DNA from: CALCKU01 sp964571595
GTDB lineage: Bacteria > Pseudomonadota > Alphaproteobacteria > Caulobacterales > Maricaulaceae
DNA length: 17,470 nucleotides
Assembly: GCA_964571595.1 (NCBI GenBank)
Contig: CAZNCJ010000050.1
Coordinates: forward strand, 1-17,470
Reading direction: 5' to 3'
The notes beneath the pieces are model-generated. The model saw only the letters and a program-made list of their open reading frames with translations, was not told where the DNA came from and did no database searches. Numbering within the stretch: position 1 is the stretch's first letter; each line of letters starts with the position of its first letter. The translations under genes were made by a program, and so were the position numbers. Positions 8,189-15,482 of the stretch are shown in pieces.

Positions 8189-9115
8189 TTAATCCTTATG
8201 ATTCCGGCCGTTTTCTAAATGCCACTTAAACCAGATCGGGAAGATTTTGGGGCCGTCAACAAGATAGCGCTTCCACAATCTTTTGGGTTCAGAGACTAGG
8301 CGAAATAACCATTCAAGGCGGGCGTTTTGCATCCACAGAGGTGCTCGTTTTGTCCGGCCGGCAAGAAAGTCGAGACTGGCTCCTGTACAAAGACCTAATC
8401 CAACACAGTCCCCGCGCTCCATGGCAGCTTTGGCGACCATTTCTTGTTGCGGTGAACCTACGCAGATAAATGTAAAGCGCGCCGGACTTTGATGTATAAA
8501 TTCAGCCGCTTTGGCAATGGCTTCGGGCTTGCGGCGCATGCCCATTGGGGGCTGGTGATGATTGACAGATTGCAAGCCGTATCTTGCAATGAGTTTCTCG
8601 ATGATTTCATCATCTGCCCCGATAATATTGACCGTTTCTTCCGGGTCGATGACATTATCAAAAAGTTGTTCTGTCAGATCAGAACCAGGCACAATAGTCA
8701 GGGGTATGTTCGAGAATTGCGCGAGCTTTTGTAAGATACGGGAATCACAGACAGACAACCATGAGGCGGCATAAAGGGGTTTGTAAACCTCGGGCTCCTT
8801 ATGCAGGCGTACTATGTGATCAACATTTGGTGTGACCAGATAGCGAAAATCATTTTCCAGCGTGATCCATTTGGCGCGTAATAAAGTTTGGTTAGCGCTA
8901 AGGGGATCAAAAGATGTCCCTAGGAAATTATAATGTTTCACATTACTACGCCAATCTTTAACCGCCGTTTCGGTTGTGCAAGATTGCTCCATTTTGACAA
9001 GGCAGTTGTCAGAGTTTTCAACACGCAGATCTTGCGCATTATCGTTTTGGAATGACTTGATCTTAGTCTTTTTCATATCCGTACCCACACTTAAATTATA
9101 AGTATGGGATAGCAT
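8189..9115 (-). CDS. WecG/TagA/CpsF-family glycosyltransferase
   Basis: Glycosyltransferase of the WecB/TagA/CpsF group (family GT26), which typically moves an N-acetylmannosamine-type sugar from UDP to a lipid-linked intermediate at the inner membrane face. Family marks: TPNVDHIVRLHK (95-106), CDSRILQKLA with the probable catalytic Asp (residue 124), VPGSDLTEQLF (142-152), CVGSPQQE (218-225), and the C-terminal GASLDFLAGRTKRAPLWMQN followed by RLEWLFRL and EPKRLWKRYL. About 60 residues ahead of the catalytic domain have no recognisable similarity. The outermost ATG (9115) is given; the ATG at 9076 is equally possible and is preceded by GGGTACGGAT. It lies 45 bases after the FAH-family gene and may share its promoter. 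No other polysaccharide gene is nearby, so the acceptor cannot be guessed. Confidence 0.9.
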   Translation of the reverse strand: MLSHTYNLSVGTDMKKTKIKSFQNDNAQDLRVENSDNCLVKMEQSCTTETAVKDWRSNVKHYNFLGTSFDPLSANQTLLRAKWITLENDFRYLVTPNVDHIVRLHKEPEVYKPLYAASWLSVCDSRILQKLAQFSNIPLTIVPGSDLTEQLFDNVIDPEETVNIIGADDEIIEKLIARYGLQSVNHHQPPMGMRRKPEAIAKAAEFIHQSPARFTFICVGSPQQEMVAKAAMERGDCVGLGLCTGASLDFLAGRTKRAPLWMQNARLEWLFRLVSEPKRLWKRYLVDGPKIFPIWFKWHLENGRNHKD

Positions 9116-9160
9116 AAGAGAGTTAGGATATGGTTTACGGTGCGCGTAAGCGCAAATATG

Positions 9161-9826
9161 TTAGATGAATCTCACCGTAATGCGCTCAAGACCTTCAATT
9201 CCGCCAGATAATTCATCCCCAATTTTAACAGCCCCGACACCTGATGGGGTGCCCGTATAAATCAGATCACCAGCTTGAAGATCCATATCTGCCGCGATGC
9301 GGTCTATGATCTCATCAATGGACCAAATCATACTATCCAGGGCGCCGTGTTGCACGATGTCGCCGTTTTTTCGCAGCACAATATGAGCGCCAGAAAGATC
9401 AACATCCTTGGCAAGTGTTAAGGCGGAACAGGGGGCGGCTTGTCCGAAATTTTTCGCCCGTGACCAAGGATGGCCAGAGGCTTTAGCTTTGGTTTGAATA
9501 TCGCGCCGCGTCATATCTATGCCGACACCGTACCCAAAAACTTCAATCCCGCCCTTTTTCCCTGGGCCTATCGCGGCGACGAGTTCGACTTCGTGATGCA
9601 GATTATTGGTGTTGGGGGGAAAGGGAATGTCCGCCCCGCTTTGGACTATAGTTTCTGCTGATTTCGTGAAAAATATCGGTTCGGAACGCTCCACATCACC
9701 GCCCATTTCAACCACGTGATCGGCATAGTTTTTACCGACGCAATAAATACGTCTCACCGGAAACCTTCTTTTTTGTCCTGCAATAGGTAAACTCACGGGA
9801 TTAGCGGGTGTGAAGGCAAATTCCAT
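9161..9826 (-). CDS. Fumarylacetoacetate hydrolase family protein (FAHD1 / fumarylpyruvate hydrolase type)
   Basis: A metal-dependent C-C hydrolase of the FAH superfamily, 221 residues, the short single-domain form. GKNYADHVVE carries His37 and Glu40, equivalent to the catalytic pair of FAHD1. HHEVELV (Glu79, Glu81) and GIDMTRRDIQ (Asp104) supply the metal ligands, and RAKNF supplies the Lys (125). The end, YTGTPSGVGAVKIGDEL, is typical. Relatives split acylpyruvates such as fumarylpyruvate in gentisate breakdown, or decarboxylate oxaloacetate. Nothing nearby belongs to a gentisate pathway, so a general acylpyruvase or housekeeping role is at least as likely. A ribosome site (GAGGA) stands just before ATG 9826. 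It is transcribed divergently from the ParB-like gene and probably co-transcribed with the glycosyltransferase. Confidence 0.93.
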   Translation of the reverse strand: MEFAFTPANPVSLPIAGQKRRFPVRRIYCVGKNYADHVVEMGGDVERSEPIFFTKSAETIVQSGADIPFPPNTNNLHHEVELVAAIGPGKKGGIEVFGYGVGIDMTRRDIQTKAKASGHPWSRAKNFGQAAPCSALTLAKDVDLSGAHIVLRKNGDIVQHGALDSMIWSIDEIIDRIAADMDLQAGDLIYTGTPSGVGAVKIGDELSGGIEGLERITVRFI

Positions 9827-9859
9827 ATTATCCTCATTGCGACAAGTCTTTATCAGCGC

Positions 9860-9871
9860 TAGTCTAGACTA
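9860..9871. promoter_or_regulatory. 12-bp perfect palindrome between divergent genes
   Basis: TAGTCTAGACTA is its own reverse complement. It lies in the 63-base gap between the FAH-family gene (start 9826, minus strand) and the ParB-like gene (start 9890, plus strand), 33 bases from the first and 18 from the second. That is where a regulator controlling both directions would bind. No known operator consensus is recognised, so the role is inference. Confidence 0.4.
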
Positions 9872-9875
9872 AATG

Positions 9876-9881
9876 AAGGAG
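9876..9881 (+). promoter_or_regulatory. Ribosome binding site AAGGAG that fixes the ParB-like start
   Basis: A perfect AAGGAG ends 8 bases before ATG 9890 but only 2 bases before the in-frame TTG at 9884. The spacing therefore picks the ATG as the start. Confidence 0.75.
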
Positions 9882-9889
9882 TTTTGCCA

Positions 9890-10135
9890 ATGCGCGTTGT
9901 CGATATTGCTGTAGATGAGATTTATGTCCCCGCCGCCAAGAAAGGCACTTTGGATGAAGATAAGGTCATGCCTTTGGCTGAGGATATTTTAGAAAATGGT
10001 CTGAGCAATCCGATTTATGTCCGCCAAGGCAAAGGTCGTTATGTCCTCCAAGAAGGTCTTCACAGATTAGAGGCTATGAAATTACTGGGCAGTGACATGA
10101 TAGAAGCTCATATCGTCCAAGCAAAAAAGCACTAA
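9890..10135 (+). CDS. Small ParB/sulfiredoxin-fold protein
   Basis: An 81-residue protein that is essentially one ParB N-terminal-like (ParB/Srx fold) domain. It opens with the VVDIAVDEIYVP strand and has LAEDILENGLSNPIYVRQ, then the box-II-like motif LQEGLHRLEAMKLLG, where the GxHR of ParB appears as G-L-H-R. No helix-turn-helix or C-terminal dimerisation domain is present, so it cannot be a complete chromosome-partition ParB. Relatives of the fold bind or hydrolyse CTP, ATP or DNA; which applies here is unknown. The start is fixed by AAGGAG (9876-9881). It is followed after 30 bases by the haloalkane dehalogenase on the same strand, probably on one transcript. The gene resembles its neighbours in base composition. 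Confidence 0.85.
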   Translation: MRVVDIAVDEIYVPAAKKGTLDEDKVMPLAEDILENGLSNPIYVRQGKGRYVLQEGLHRLEAMKLLGSDMIEAHIVQAKKH

Positions 10136-10165
10136 CCCCCTCGATAGATAATAAGGATAAAAGAT

Positions 10166-11059
10166 ATGGAAATTTTACGGACACCGGATACGCAATTTGA
10201 AAATTTACCGGATTATGATTTTGCCCCCAATTATGTGACACTCAAAAACGGTTTGCGTATTCATTACGTCGATGCTGGCCCGCGCGACGGACAAATAGTG
10301 CTGATGATGCACGGGGAGCCGAGCTGGTCTTTCCTTTATAGGCATATGATAAAAAATGTAGCAGCGGCTGGCTTTCGAGTGATTGCACCTGATCTGGTTG
10401 GGTTTGGTCGCTCTGACAAACCCTCCAAGACGGAGGATTATACATATACGCGCCATATGGCGTGGATGTCTGAATGGTTTGAAGCGGTTAAAATAAACAA
10501 TGCCGTGCTGTTTTGTCAGGACTGGGGCGGTCTTATCGGTCTGCGCCTTGTGGCGAAATATGAAGATAAATTTGCTGGCGTTATCGCGGCGAATACGTTT
10601 TTACCTACTGGAGATAAAAAGCCGGGAGAGGCTTTTCTGCAATGGCAAAACTTCTCTCAAACCGTACCTGAATTTCCAGTAGGCGGCGTCATTCGTGGTG
10701 CGACTGTTAAACCACTGAGAGAGGGCGTTGAGGCCGCTTATAACGCCCCTTATCCGGATGAGAGCTATAAGGCGGGGGCGCGTATATTCCCCTCACTGGT
10801 TCCGACATCACCGGATATGGACGGAGCGGCAGATAATGTGAAGGCGTGGAAGGTGTTATCTAAATTTAACAAGCCCTTCTTAACGGCCTTTTCCGATGAA
10901 GACCCGGTGACAAAGGGTGGAGATAAACTTTTTCAGAAAATGATAGCGGGCTGTGCCGGCCAACCTCACCAGATTGTTAAGGGCGGCGGCCACTTTCTAC
11001 AAGAAGATGTGCATCAGGAATTATCGGAAATTATCGTTGATTTTATGGCGCGTCTTTAG
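10166..11059 (+). CDS. Haloalkane dehalogenase, subfamily I (alpha/beta hydrolase)
   Basis: An alpha/beta-hydrolase that would split carbon-halogen bonds to give an alcohol and halide. The family residues are visible: HGEPSWSFLYR (49-59) for the oxyanion region, DLVGFGRSDKP (76-86), nucleophile Asp119 in CQDWGG with the halide-binding Trp120 beside it, a candidate acid in AFSDEDPVT (Asp244 or Asp246) and the His276 of GGGHFLQED. A Trp next to the nucleophile and an acid after the cap domain agree with the DhlA/DhmA-like subfamily I. Length (297) is normal. AAGGA stands about ten bases before the ATG. The end faces the end of hisIE at 17 bases. The substrate cannot be read from the sequence, and some relatives are epoxide hydrolases or have untested activity. 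Confidence 0.9.
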   Translation: MEILRTPDTQFENLPDYDFAPNYVTLKNGLRIHYVDAGPRDGQIVLMMHGEPSWSFLYRHMIKNVAAAGFRVIAPDLVGFGRSDKPSKTEDYTYTRHMAWMSEWFEAVKINNAVLFCQDWGGLIGLRLVAKYEDKFAGVIAANTFLPTGDKKPGEAFLQWQNFSQTVPEFPVGGVIRGATVKPLREGVEAAYNAPYPDESYKAGARIFPSLVPTSPDMDGAADNVKAWKVLSKFNKPFLTAFSDEDPVTKGGDKLFQKMIAGCAGQPHQIVKGGGHFLQEDVHQELSEIIVDFMARL

Positions 11060-11076
11060 GCCTGCCCCGAACTTGC

Positions 11077-11685
11077 CTATTTGTGGCGGGATTGAAGCTC
11101 AGTAATAATATCTGCAAACCCGATATCTTTCTGGGCCAGTAACACCATGAGGTGATAGGTCAGATCAGCGGCTTCAGAGATGAGCTTATCATCCGTTTCG
11201 CATACCGCCGCAAGGGCGGTTTCAACGCCTTCTTCGCCGACTTTCTGGGCCGTGCGCCGTAAGGGACCATTGAGTAATTTTGCTGTATAAGAACTTTCGC
11301 TATCAGCGGATTTGCGGGCCGCTATCAGCTTTTCCAGATAAGCTAAAAACCCAAGACCTTGAGGCGCGTCATCCCCGAAACAGCTTTGCGTGCCCGTGTG
11401 ACATGTCGGCCCGATGGGTAGGGCTCTGACCAAGAGCGTATCCTTATCGCAATCAAGAGAGATCGAACTCAGATTAAGGAAATTGCCGCTCGTCTCGCCC
11501 TTCGTCCAAAGTTCTTGGCGAGAGCGGCTGTAAAATGTGACACGGCCTGTCTCAAGGGTTTTTTTAACGGCGTCTTCGTTCATATAGCCCAGCATCAAGA
11601 CCTGTTCTGATTGATCGTCTTGAATAATAGCCGGGACTAGGCCGCCGCCTTTTGTAAAATCTATTTCGTCAATTTTCAGGCTCAT
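11077..11685 (-). CDS. hisIE: Bifunctional phosphoribosyl-AMP cyclohydrolase / phosphoribosyl-ATP pyrophosphatase
   Basis: Carries steps two and three of histidine synthesis in one 202-residue protein. The HisI half (about 1-110) shows MLGYMNEDAV, WTKGETSGNFL (60-70), the metal-site DCD (78-80) and GPTCHTGTQSCFG (92-104). The HisE half (about 113-200) shows SSYTAKLL, KVGEEGVETALA (148-159) and EAADLTYHL (171-179). Layout and length match the E. coli HisIE fusion. Alphaproteobacteria more often keep hisI and hisE as separate genes. It is the last gene of the operon; its ATG overlaps the hisF TGA (ATGA, 11682-11685), so translation is coupled. No terminator is visible in the 17 bases before the convergent dehalogenase gene. 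Confidence 0.97.
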   Translation of the reverse strand: MSLKIDEIDFTKGGGLVPAIIQDDQSEQVLMLGYMNEDAVKKTLETGRVTFYSRSRQELWTKGETSGNFLNLSSISLDCDKDTLLVRALPIGPTCHTGTQSCFGDDAPQGLGFLAYLEKLIAARKSADSESSYTAKLLNGPLRRTAQKVGEEGVETALAAVCETDDKLISEAADLTYHLMVLLAQKDIGFADIITELQSRHK

Positions 11686-12449
11686 TGTCTTATCTCTATG
11701 CCAGATTGAATAAGGTCGGATTTAAGGTCGGGTATGGCGATGACGGCTTTGTGGAAGACGCTGGCGGCCAACGCCCCGTCTACTCCGGCTTGCTCAAACA
11801 CGTCTTGGAAATGCTGCACAGCGCCCGCCCCGCCAGAAGCAATAAGGGGGACGCTGCAAACGGCTCTTGCGGCTTTAAGCTGGGCAATGTCATAGCCCTT
11901 TCTCACCCCGTCCTGGTTCATGCAATTTAGAACAATCTCGCCCGCTCCGCGCGAGACAACCTCTTGAATCCAGTCTAGCGTGGCGCGTCCTGTCTCGCGG
12001 GTTTTATCTGGGTCGCCCGTATGGGATTTTACGCGGTATGTGCCGTTTTCCTCAAATGTATCAATACCGACAACAATACATTGACGCCCAAAAGCGGCGC
12101 TCAGTTCATTGATCAGGTCCGGATTGATTAATGCGGGTGAGTTAATGCTGATCTTATCAGCCCCTTCGGCCAGTCTTGTTCTGGCTGCCTCTATGGTTTT
12201 GATCCCGCCTGCCACGCAAAAAGGAATGTCTAGAACTTTCGAGACAGCCCCGACCCAGTCAGGGCTTACTGTGCGGTCATCAACAGAGGCCGTAATATCG
12301 TAAAAGACCAGCTCGTCAGCGCCCTCATCGCGGTAACGCAGTGCCAGATCAATAATATCGCCGACGTCTTCGTGATTACGAAATTGCACGCCTTTGACAA
12401 CGCGCCCGTCGCGCACATCCAGACAGGGAATTATACGGCGGGCTAACAT
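11682..12449 (-). CDS. hisF: Imidazole glycerol phosphate synthase cyclase subunit
   Basis: The (beta/alpha)8 cyclase that, with HisH, turns PRFAR and ammonia into imidazole glycerol phosphate and AICAR. The catalytic Asp11 (IPCLDVRDG) and Asp130 (VVGIDTF) are present, as are the phosphate-binding loops AGGIKT and ASGGAG. The text GVQFRNHE near residue 20 and LAASVFHK near the end follow the E. coli/Bacteroidetes form. The usual alphaproteobacterial form has GVNF followed by an AGDPVE-like stretch at the first place. Length 255 is standard. The start overlaps the end of hisA by 7 bases (12443-12449), and the stop overlaps the hisIE start by 4. Confidence 0.98.
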   Translation of the reverse strand: MLARRIIPCLDVRDGRVVKGVQFRNHEDVGDIIDLALRYRDEGADELVFYDITASVDDRTVSPDWVGAVSKVLDIPFCVAGGIKTIEAARTRLAEGADKISINSPALINPDLINELSAAFGRQCIVVGIDTFEENGTYRVKSHTGDPDKTRETGRATLDWIQEVVSRGAGEIVLNCMNQDGVRKGYDIAQLKAARAVCSVPLIASGGAGAVQHFQDVFEQAGVDGALAASVFHKAVIAIPDLKSDLIQSGIEIRQ

Positions 12450-13168
12450 GCGATAGCCTCAGATAAGGTGAACTTATTCTCATAAAGGGCTTTCCCAATA
12501 ATAATTCCGTAAGGGTTTATCGCTTTGAGGGCTTTCACGTCATTGAGACTGCCAACCCCGCCGGAGGTAATGAGGTCAAGCTCTGCAAAGCGCTCCCCGA
12601 TTTGCGTATATAGCGCCGTGTTAGAGCCGCCCAATGCGCCGTCTTTTGCAATATCTGTCACAAGTATGGTTTTTAAACCCGAGCCGGCATAATCGTCCAA
12701 TATTGTCCAGAGCGATTTCGAGATGGTTTCTGTCCAGCCGCGCGTTGCCGGATAAGGTTCCCCGTCAGCACCTATGTTCACATCTAGGGCTATGACAATT
12801 TTCTCAGGGCCTAGGTTTTCAATCCAGAATTTGACCATTTGTGGATTGGTGACAGCCAAAGAGCCGATCACAACCCGTTCAACCCCGCCGTCCAACAGAT
12901 ATTGAATTTGGGAGAGATCGCGCAGGCCGCCCCCTGTCTGGATTTTCAACCCGCTATTTTTGGCAATATCAATAATGAGATCGGCCTGACCGTTGACCTC
13001 GTTTTTAGCCCCGTCAAGGTCAACTACATGCATCCACTCTGCGCCCATTTCCGCAAATTGGCGCGCCATCTCTATAGGCGAGATGTCGTAATTTGTGCGT
13101 TGGTCAAAATCACCTTTTAGAAGACGCACACAGCCGCCATCCATCAGATCGATTGCAGGAAATATCAT
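12443..13168 (-). CDS. hisA: Phosphoribosylformimino-5-aminoimidazole carboxamide ribotide isomerase
   Basis: The Amadori-type isomerase making PRFAR (PRFAR is the substrate of HisHF). It is a (beta/alpha)8 barrel with Asp7 (FPAIDLMDG) and Asp176 (TDIAKDG) at exactly the positions known as catalytic residues in the enterobacterial enzyme. Phosphate loops TGGGLR (78-83) and SGGVG are present. The ending, GKALYENKFTLSEAIAC, is close to the enterobacterial one. Length 241 is normal. The start overlaps the hisH stop (ATGA, 13165-13168) and the end overlaps the hisF start by 7 bases. Confidence 0.98.
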   Translation of the reverse strand: MIFPAIDLMDGGCVRLLKGDFDQRTNYDISPIEMARQFAEMGAEWMHVVDLDGAKNEVNGQADLIIDIAKNSGLKIQTGGGLRDLSQIQYLLDGGVERVVIGSLAVTNPQMVKFWIENLGPEKIVIALDVNIGADGEPYPATRGWTETISKSLWTILDDYAGSGLKTILVTDIAKDGALGGSNTALYTQIGERFAELDLITSGGVGSLNDVKALKAINPYGIIIGKALYENKFTLSEAIAC

Positions 13169-13764
13169 AATTCAACCTTCAAGAAATTTTCCAATATGCG
13201 CGCACCAGTTTTTGAGCTGCGCTCGGGATGAAACTGGCACCCATAGACATTTTTATGTTTTACGATCGCTGAAAACTCAGAGCCATATCGTGTTTTAGCC
13301 AGCGTATAAGGGCTTGTTTGGGCGGCAAATGAATGGACGAAATAGGCATGGTCTTTCGTGCTTATGCCCTCCAACAAAGGGTCAGGCTGGATAATTTCAA
13401 GCTGGTTCCAACCCATATGCGGTGTCGGTAATGTGCCTGTGTCCAATGCGCTAATTTCGCCCGGAATAAGGCCGAGACCTTTGATCGGTTTGTCGCCTTC
13501 ATTAAGCGTTTCAAAAATTAACTGCATACCCAGACAAATGCCCAAAACGGGTTGTGTCAGGCTTTGCAAAACGGGTGTTAGCCCTTTGGCATTTATCTTT
13601 TCCATCGCAAATGGGGCAGCCCCCACGCCAGGTAATATAACGCGCTGGGCGGCTTTAATCCTGTCTGGATCATCCGTAATGACGGCCTTGGCCCCCAATC
13701 TCTGAAAGGCAAAATCCACAGAGGCCAGATTGGCCACGCCAGTATCCACAATCGTTAAGGACAT
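13165..13764 (-). CDS. hisH: Imidazole glycerol phosphate synthase glutaminase subunit
   Basis: Class-I glutamine amidotransferase giving ammonia to HisF. The triad is complete: Cys77 in GICLGMQ, His179 and Glu181 in CQFHPERSS. The oxyanion-side PGVGA (45-49) and HMGWNQ (116-121), both typical of HisH, are present. Length 199 is normal. It starts only 2 bases after the hisCB stop (13767-13769), and its own TGA overlaps the hisA ATG. Confidence 0.98.
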   Translation of the reverse strand: MSLTIVDTGVANLASVDFAFQRLGAKAVITDDPDRIKAAQRVILPGVGAAPFAMEKINAKGLTPVLQSLTQPVLGICLGMQLIFETLNEGDKPIKGLGLIPGEISALDTGTLPTPHMGWNQLEIIQPDPLLEGISTKDHAYFVHSFAAQTSPYTLAKTRYGSEFSAIVKHKNVYGCQFHPERSSKTGARILENFLKVEL

Positions 13765-13766
13765 GG

Positions 13767-15482
13767 TTATAGAACACCTTTGGTGGAAGGTATGTCGCCG
13801 CCAATACGGGCCAAGGCAGGACGTAAGGCCCGGCCCACGCCCTTAAAACAGGCTTCAATAATGTGGTGGCTATTTTCGCCCTCAACATCAATATGTATGG
13901 CCGCGCCCAAAGTTTGCGCCAGACTTTGGAAAAAATGCGGACACATTTCGACGGGAAAGTCCCCGACATGATCGCTTGGAAACTCGCCTTTAAAGACGGC
14001 TGCTGGTCGACCTGATAAATCTACGGCTACGCGGGCCTGTGTCTCGTCCATGGGCATGATAAACCCGTAACGCCCAATACCGGCCTTATTACCCAAGGCT
14101 TGCTTTAAAGCGGTACCCAGCGCCAAAGCAGTATCTTCAACTGTGTGGTGCGGGTCAATTTCAAGATCACCTTCGCAGCTTAGGGTCAGGCCCATACCGC
14201 CATGTTTGGCAATTTGTTCGAGCATGTGATCAAAAAAGCCTAATCCGGTTTCCACTTTCACCGTACTGGGGTCATCCAGATTGACGCGAATGGCAATGTC
14301 TGTCTCATTGGTTTTACGAAAGACCTCACCTATACGGTTCTCGTTTTCTGCCGCAGCCACGGGGGCGTCCAGTGCAGGGCTAGCCGAAAAAGAGGCCGGA
14401 ACCTGAAAGGCTGCGAGCGCCAGATTGTTATCAGCTGGGGTCGAGATAGACACTCTGACATGTCCGGGGATTTTGTTGCGAAAATCACGAATTTTTATAT
14501 TGGCTTTGCCAAGCGCCTCAAACAATGCAGCGTCATTTTTAAGTCTGAGTAAGAGAAAATTGGCATCTGATGGATATAGACGTTCGACAAATTCTGAACC
14601 CTCTAAGGCTTTAACCATGCGCGCGCGCTCAGACTTCCAAAGTTCCAGACGGGCTTGGTGTATAGGCATTACGGCCGGTGCGAGCGCACGAAGCACGGCG
14701 CGCTCAACAGGCCTTGGAATGGGGTAGGGTGGTAAGACCTTGAGCATGAGGTTGATAATCTCGGCATCGGCAATACATACGCCCATGCGTACACCTGCCA
14801 GACCGTAAACCTTACTCAGGGTTCTTGTAATAATGAGATTACGGTAGGTCGGGCGTAAAGCTACAAGACTGTCATTGTCTGAAAATTCGATATAGGCTTC
14901 GTCTACGACAATCAGGGTTTCGGGGAATTTTTTGCATAAACCCGCAATGCTTTTAGTCGCCAGACTGTCGCCTGTGGGATTGTTTGGTGAACATAAAAAC
15001 ACGATTTTAGGCGTGTGGGACTTAATGGCTTTTTCAATCGAAGGCATATCCCAAACGGGTTTTGTCTTATCAATGGCCCCACTAGCGGCGTAATCTGTTA
15101 GCAGCGGGACCTCAATAATTTTGGCCCCCTGAATTTCCGCGGCTGTTTTGAAATATCCAAATGTAGGCGGGCAGATCAAAATACTATCCTGACCGGCCTC
15201 ACAGAAGCTACGCGTTAGAACTTCTATGGCCTCATCGGCCCCGCGGCCCATCATAATTGTTTCAGGTTCAACACCGAAAAGGCTGGCCAGACGCGCGCGC
15301 AGCCCTGCGGGTTGTTGGGCTGGATAGCGGTTATAATCTTCCACGCTTTTATTAGCAGGCGGCGGCGCCCACGGACTTTCATTGGCGTCCATGTGCAAGG
15401 CATGTGTCGCCCCGCCGCGTGCACTATATGTGCTAAAGCGGGCAATAGACGGACGGGCTATATTTAGAGGCCATTTGCTCAT
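13767..15482 (-). CDS. hisCB: HisC-HisB fusion: histidinol-phosphate aminotransferase + imidazoleglycerol-phosphate dehydratase
   Basis: One uninterrupted 571-residue frame joins two enzymes. Residues 1 to about 360 are HisC, a PLP fold-type I aminotransferase: SPNNPTG (165-171), VVDEAYIEFS with Asp194 and Tyr197, TLSKVYGLAG with Schiff-base Lys224, Arg232 after it, and a complete end at HVRVSISTPADNN. A linker of about 22 residues (361-382) rich in Ala, Ser and Pro follows. Residues about 383-571 are HisB: FFDHMLEQIAKHGG (416-429), DPHHTVEDTALALG (443-456), NSHHIIEACFKGVGR (537-551) and the end PSTKGVL, so all metal-binding His/Glu motifs are there. HisB resembles the dehydratase half of E. 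coli HisNB (FGFVLPMDE-like text, GVL end), but no phosphatase half is present. HisB works on imidazole glycerol phosphate and HisC on its product, so the fusion links consecutive steps. The start overlaps the hisD stop by 4 bases. Confidence 0.97.
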   Translation of the reverse strand: MSKWPLNIARPSIARFSTYSARGGATHALHMDANESPWAPPPANKSVEDYNRYPAQQPAGLRARLASLFGVEPETIMMGRGADEAIEVLTRSFCEAGQDSILICPPTFGYFKTAAEIQGAKIIEVPLLTDYAASGAIDKTKPVWDMPSIEKAIKSHTPKIVFLCSPNNPTGDSLATKSIAGLCKKFPETLIVVDEAYIEFSDNDSLVALRPTYRNLIITRTLSKVYGLAGVRMGVCIADAEIINLMLKVLPPYPIPRPVERAVLRALAPAVMPIHQARLELWKSERARMVKALEGSEFVERLYPSDANFLLLRLKNDAALFEALGKANIKIRDFRNKIPGHVRVSISTPADNNLALAAFQVPASFSASPALDAPVAAAENENRIGEVFRKTNETDIAIRVNLDDPSTVKVETGLGFFDHMLEQIAKHGGMGLTLSCEGDLEIDPHHTVEDTALALGTALKQALGNKAGIGRYGFIMPMDETQARVAVDLSGRPAAVFKGEFPSDHVGDFPVEMCPHFFQSLAQTLGAAIHIDVEGENSHHIIEACFKGVGRALRPALARIGGDIPSTKGVL

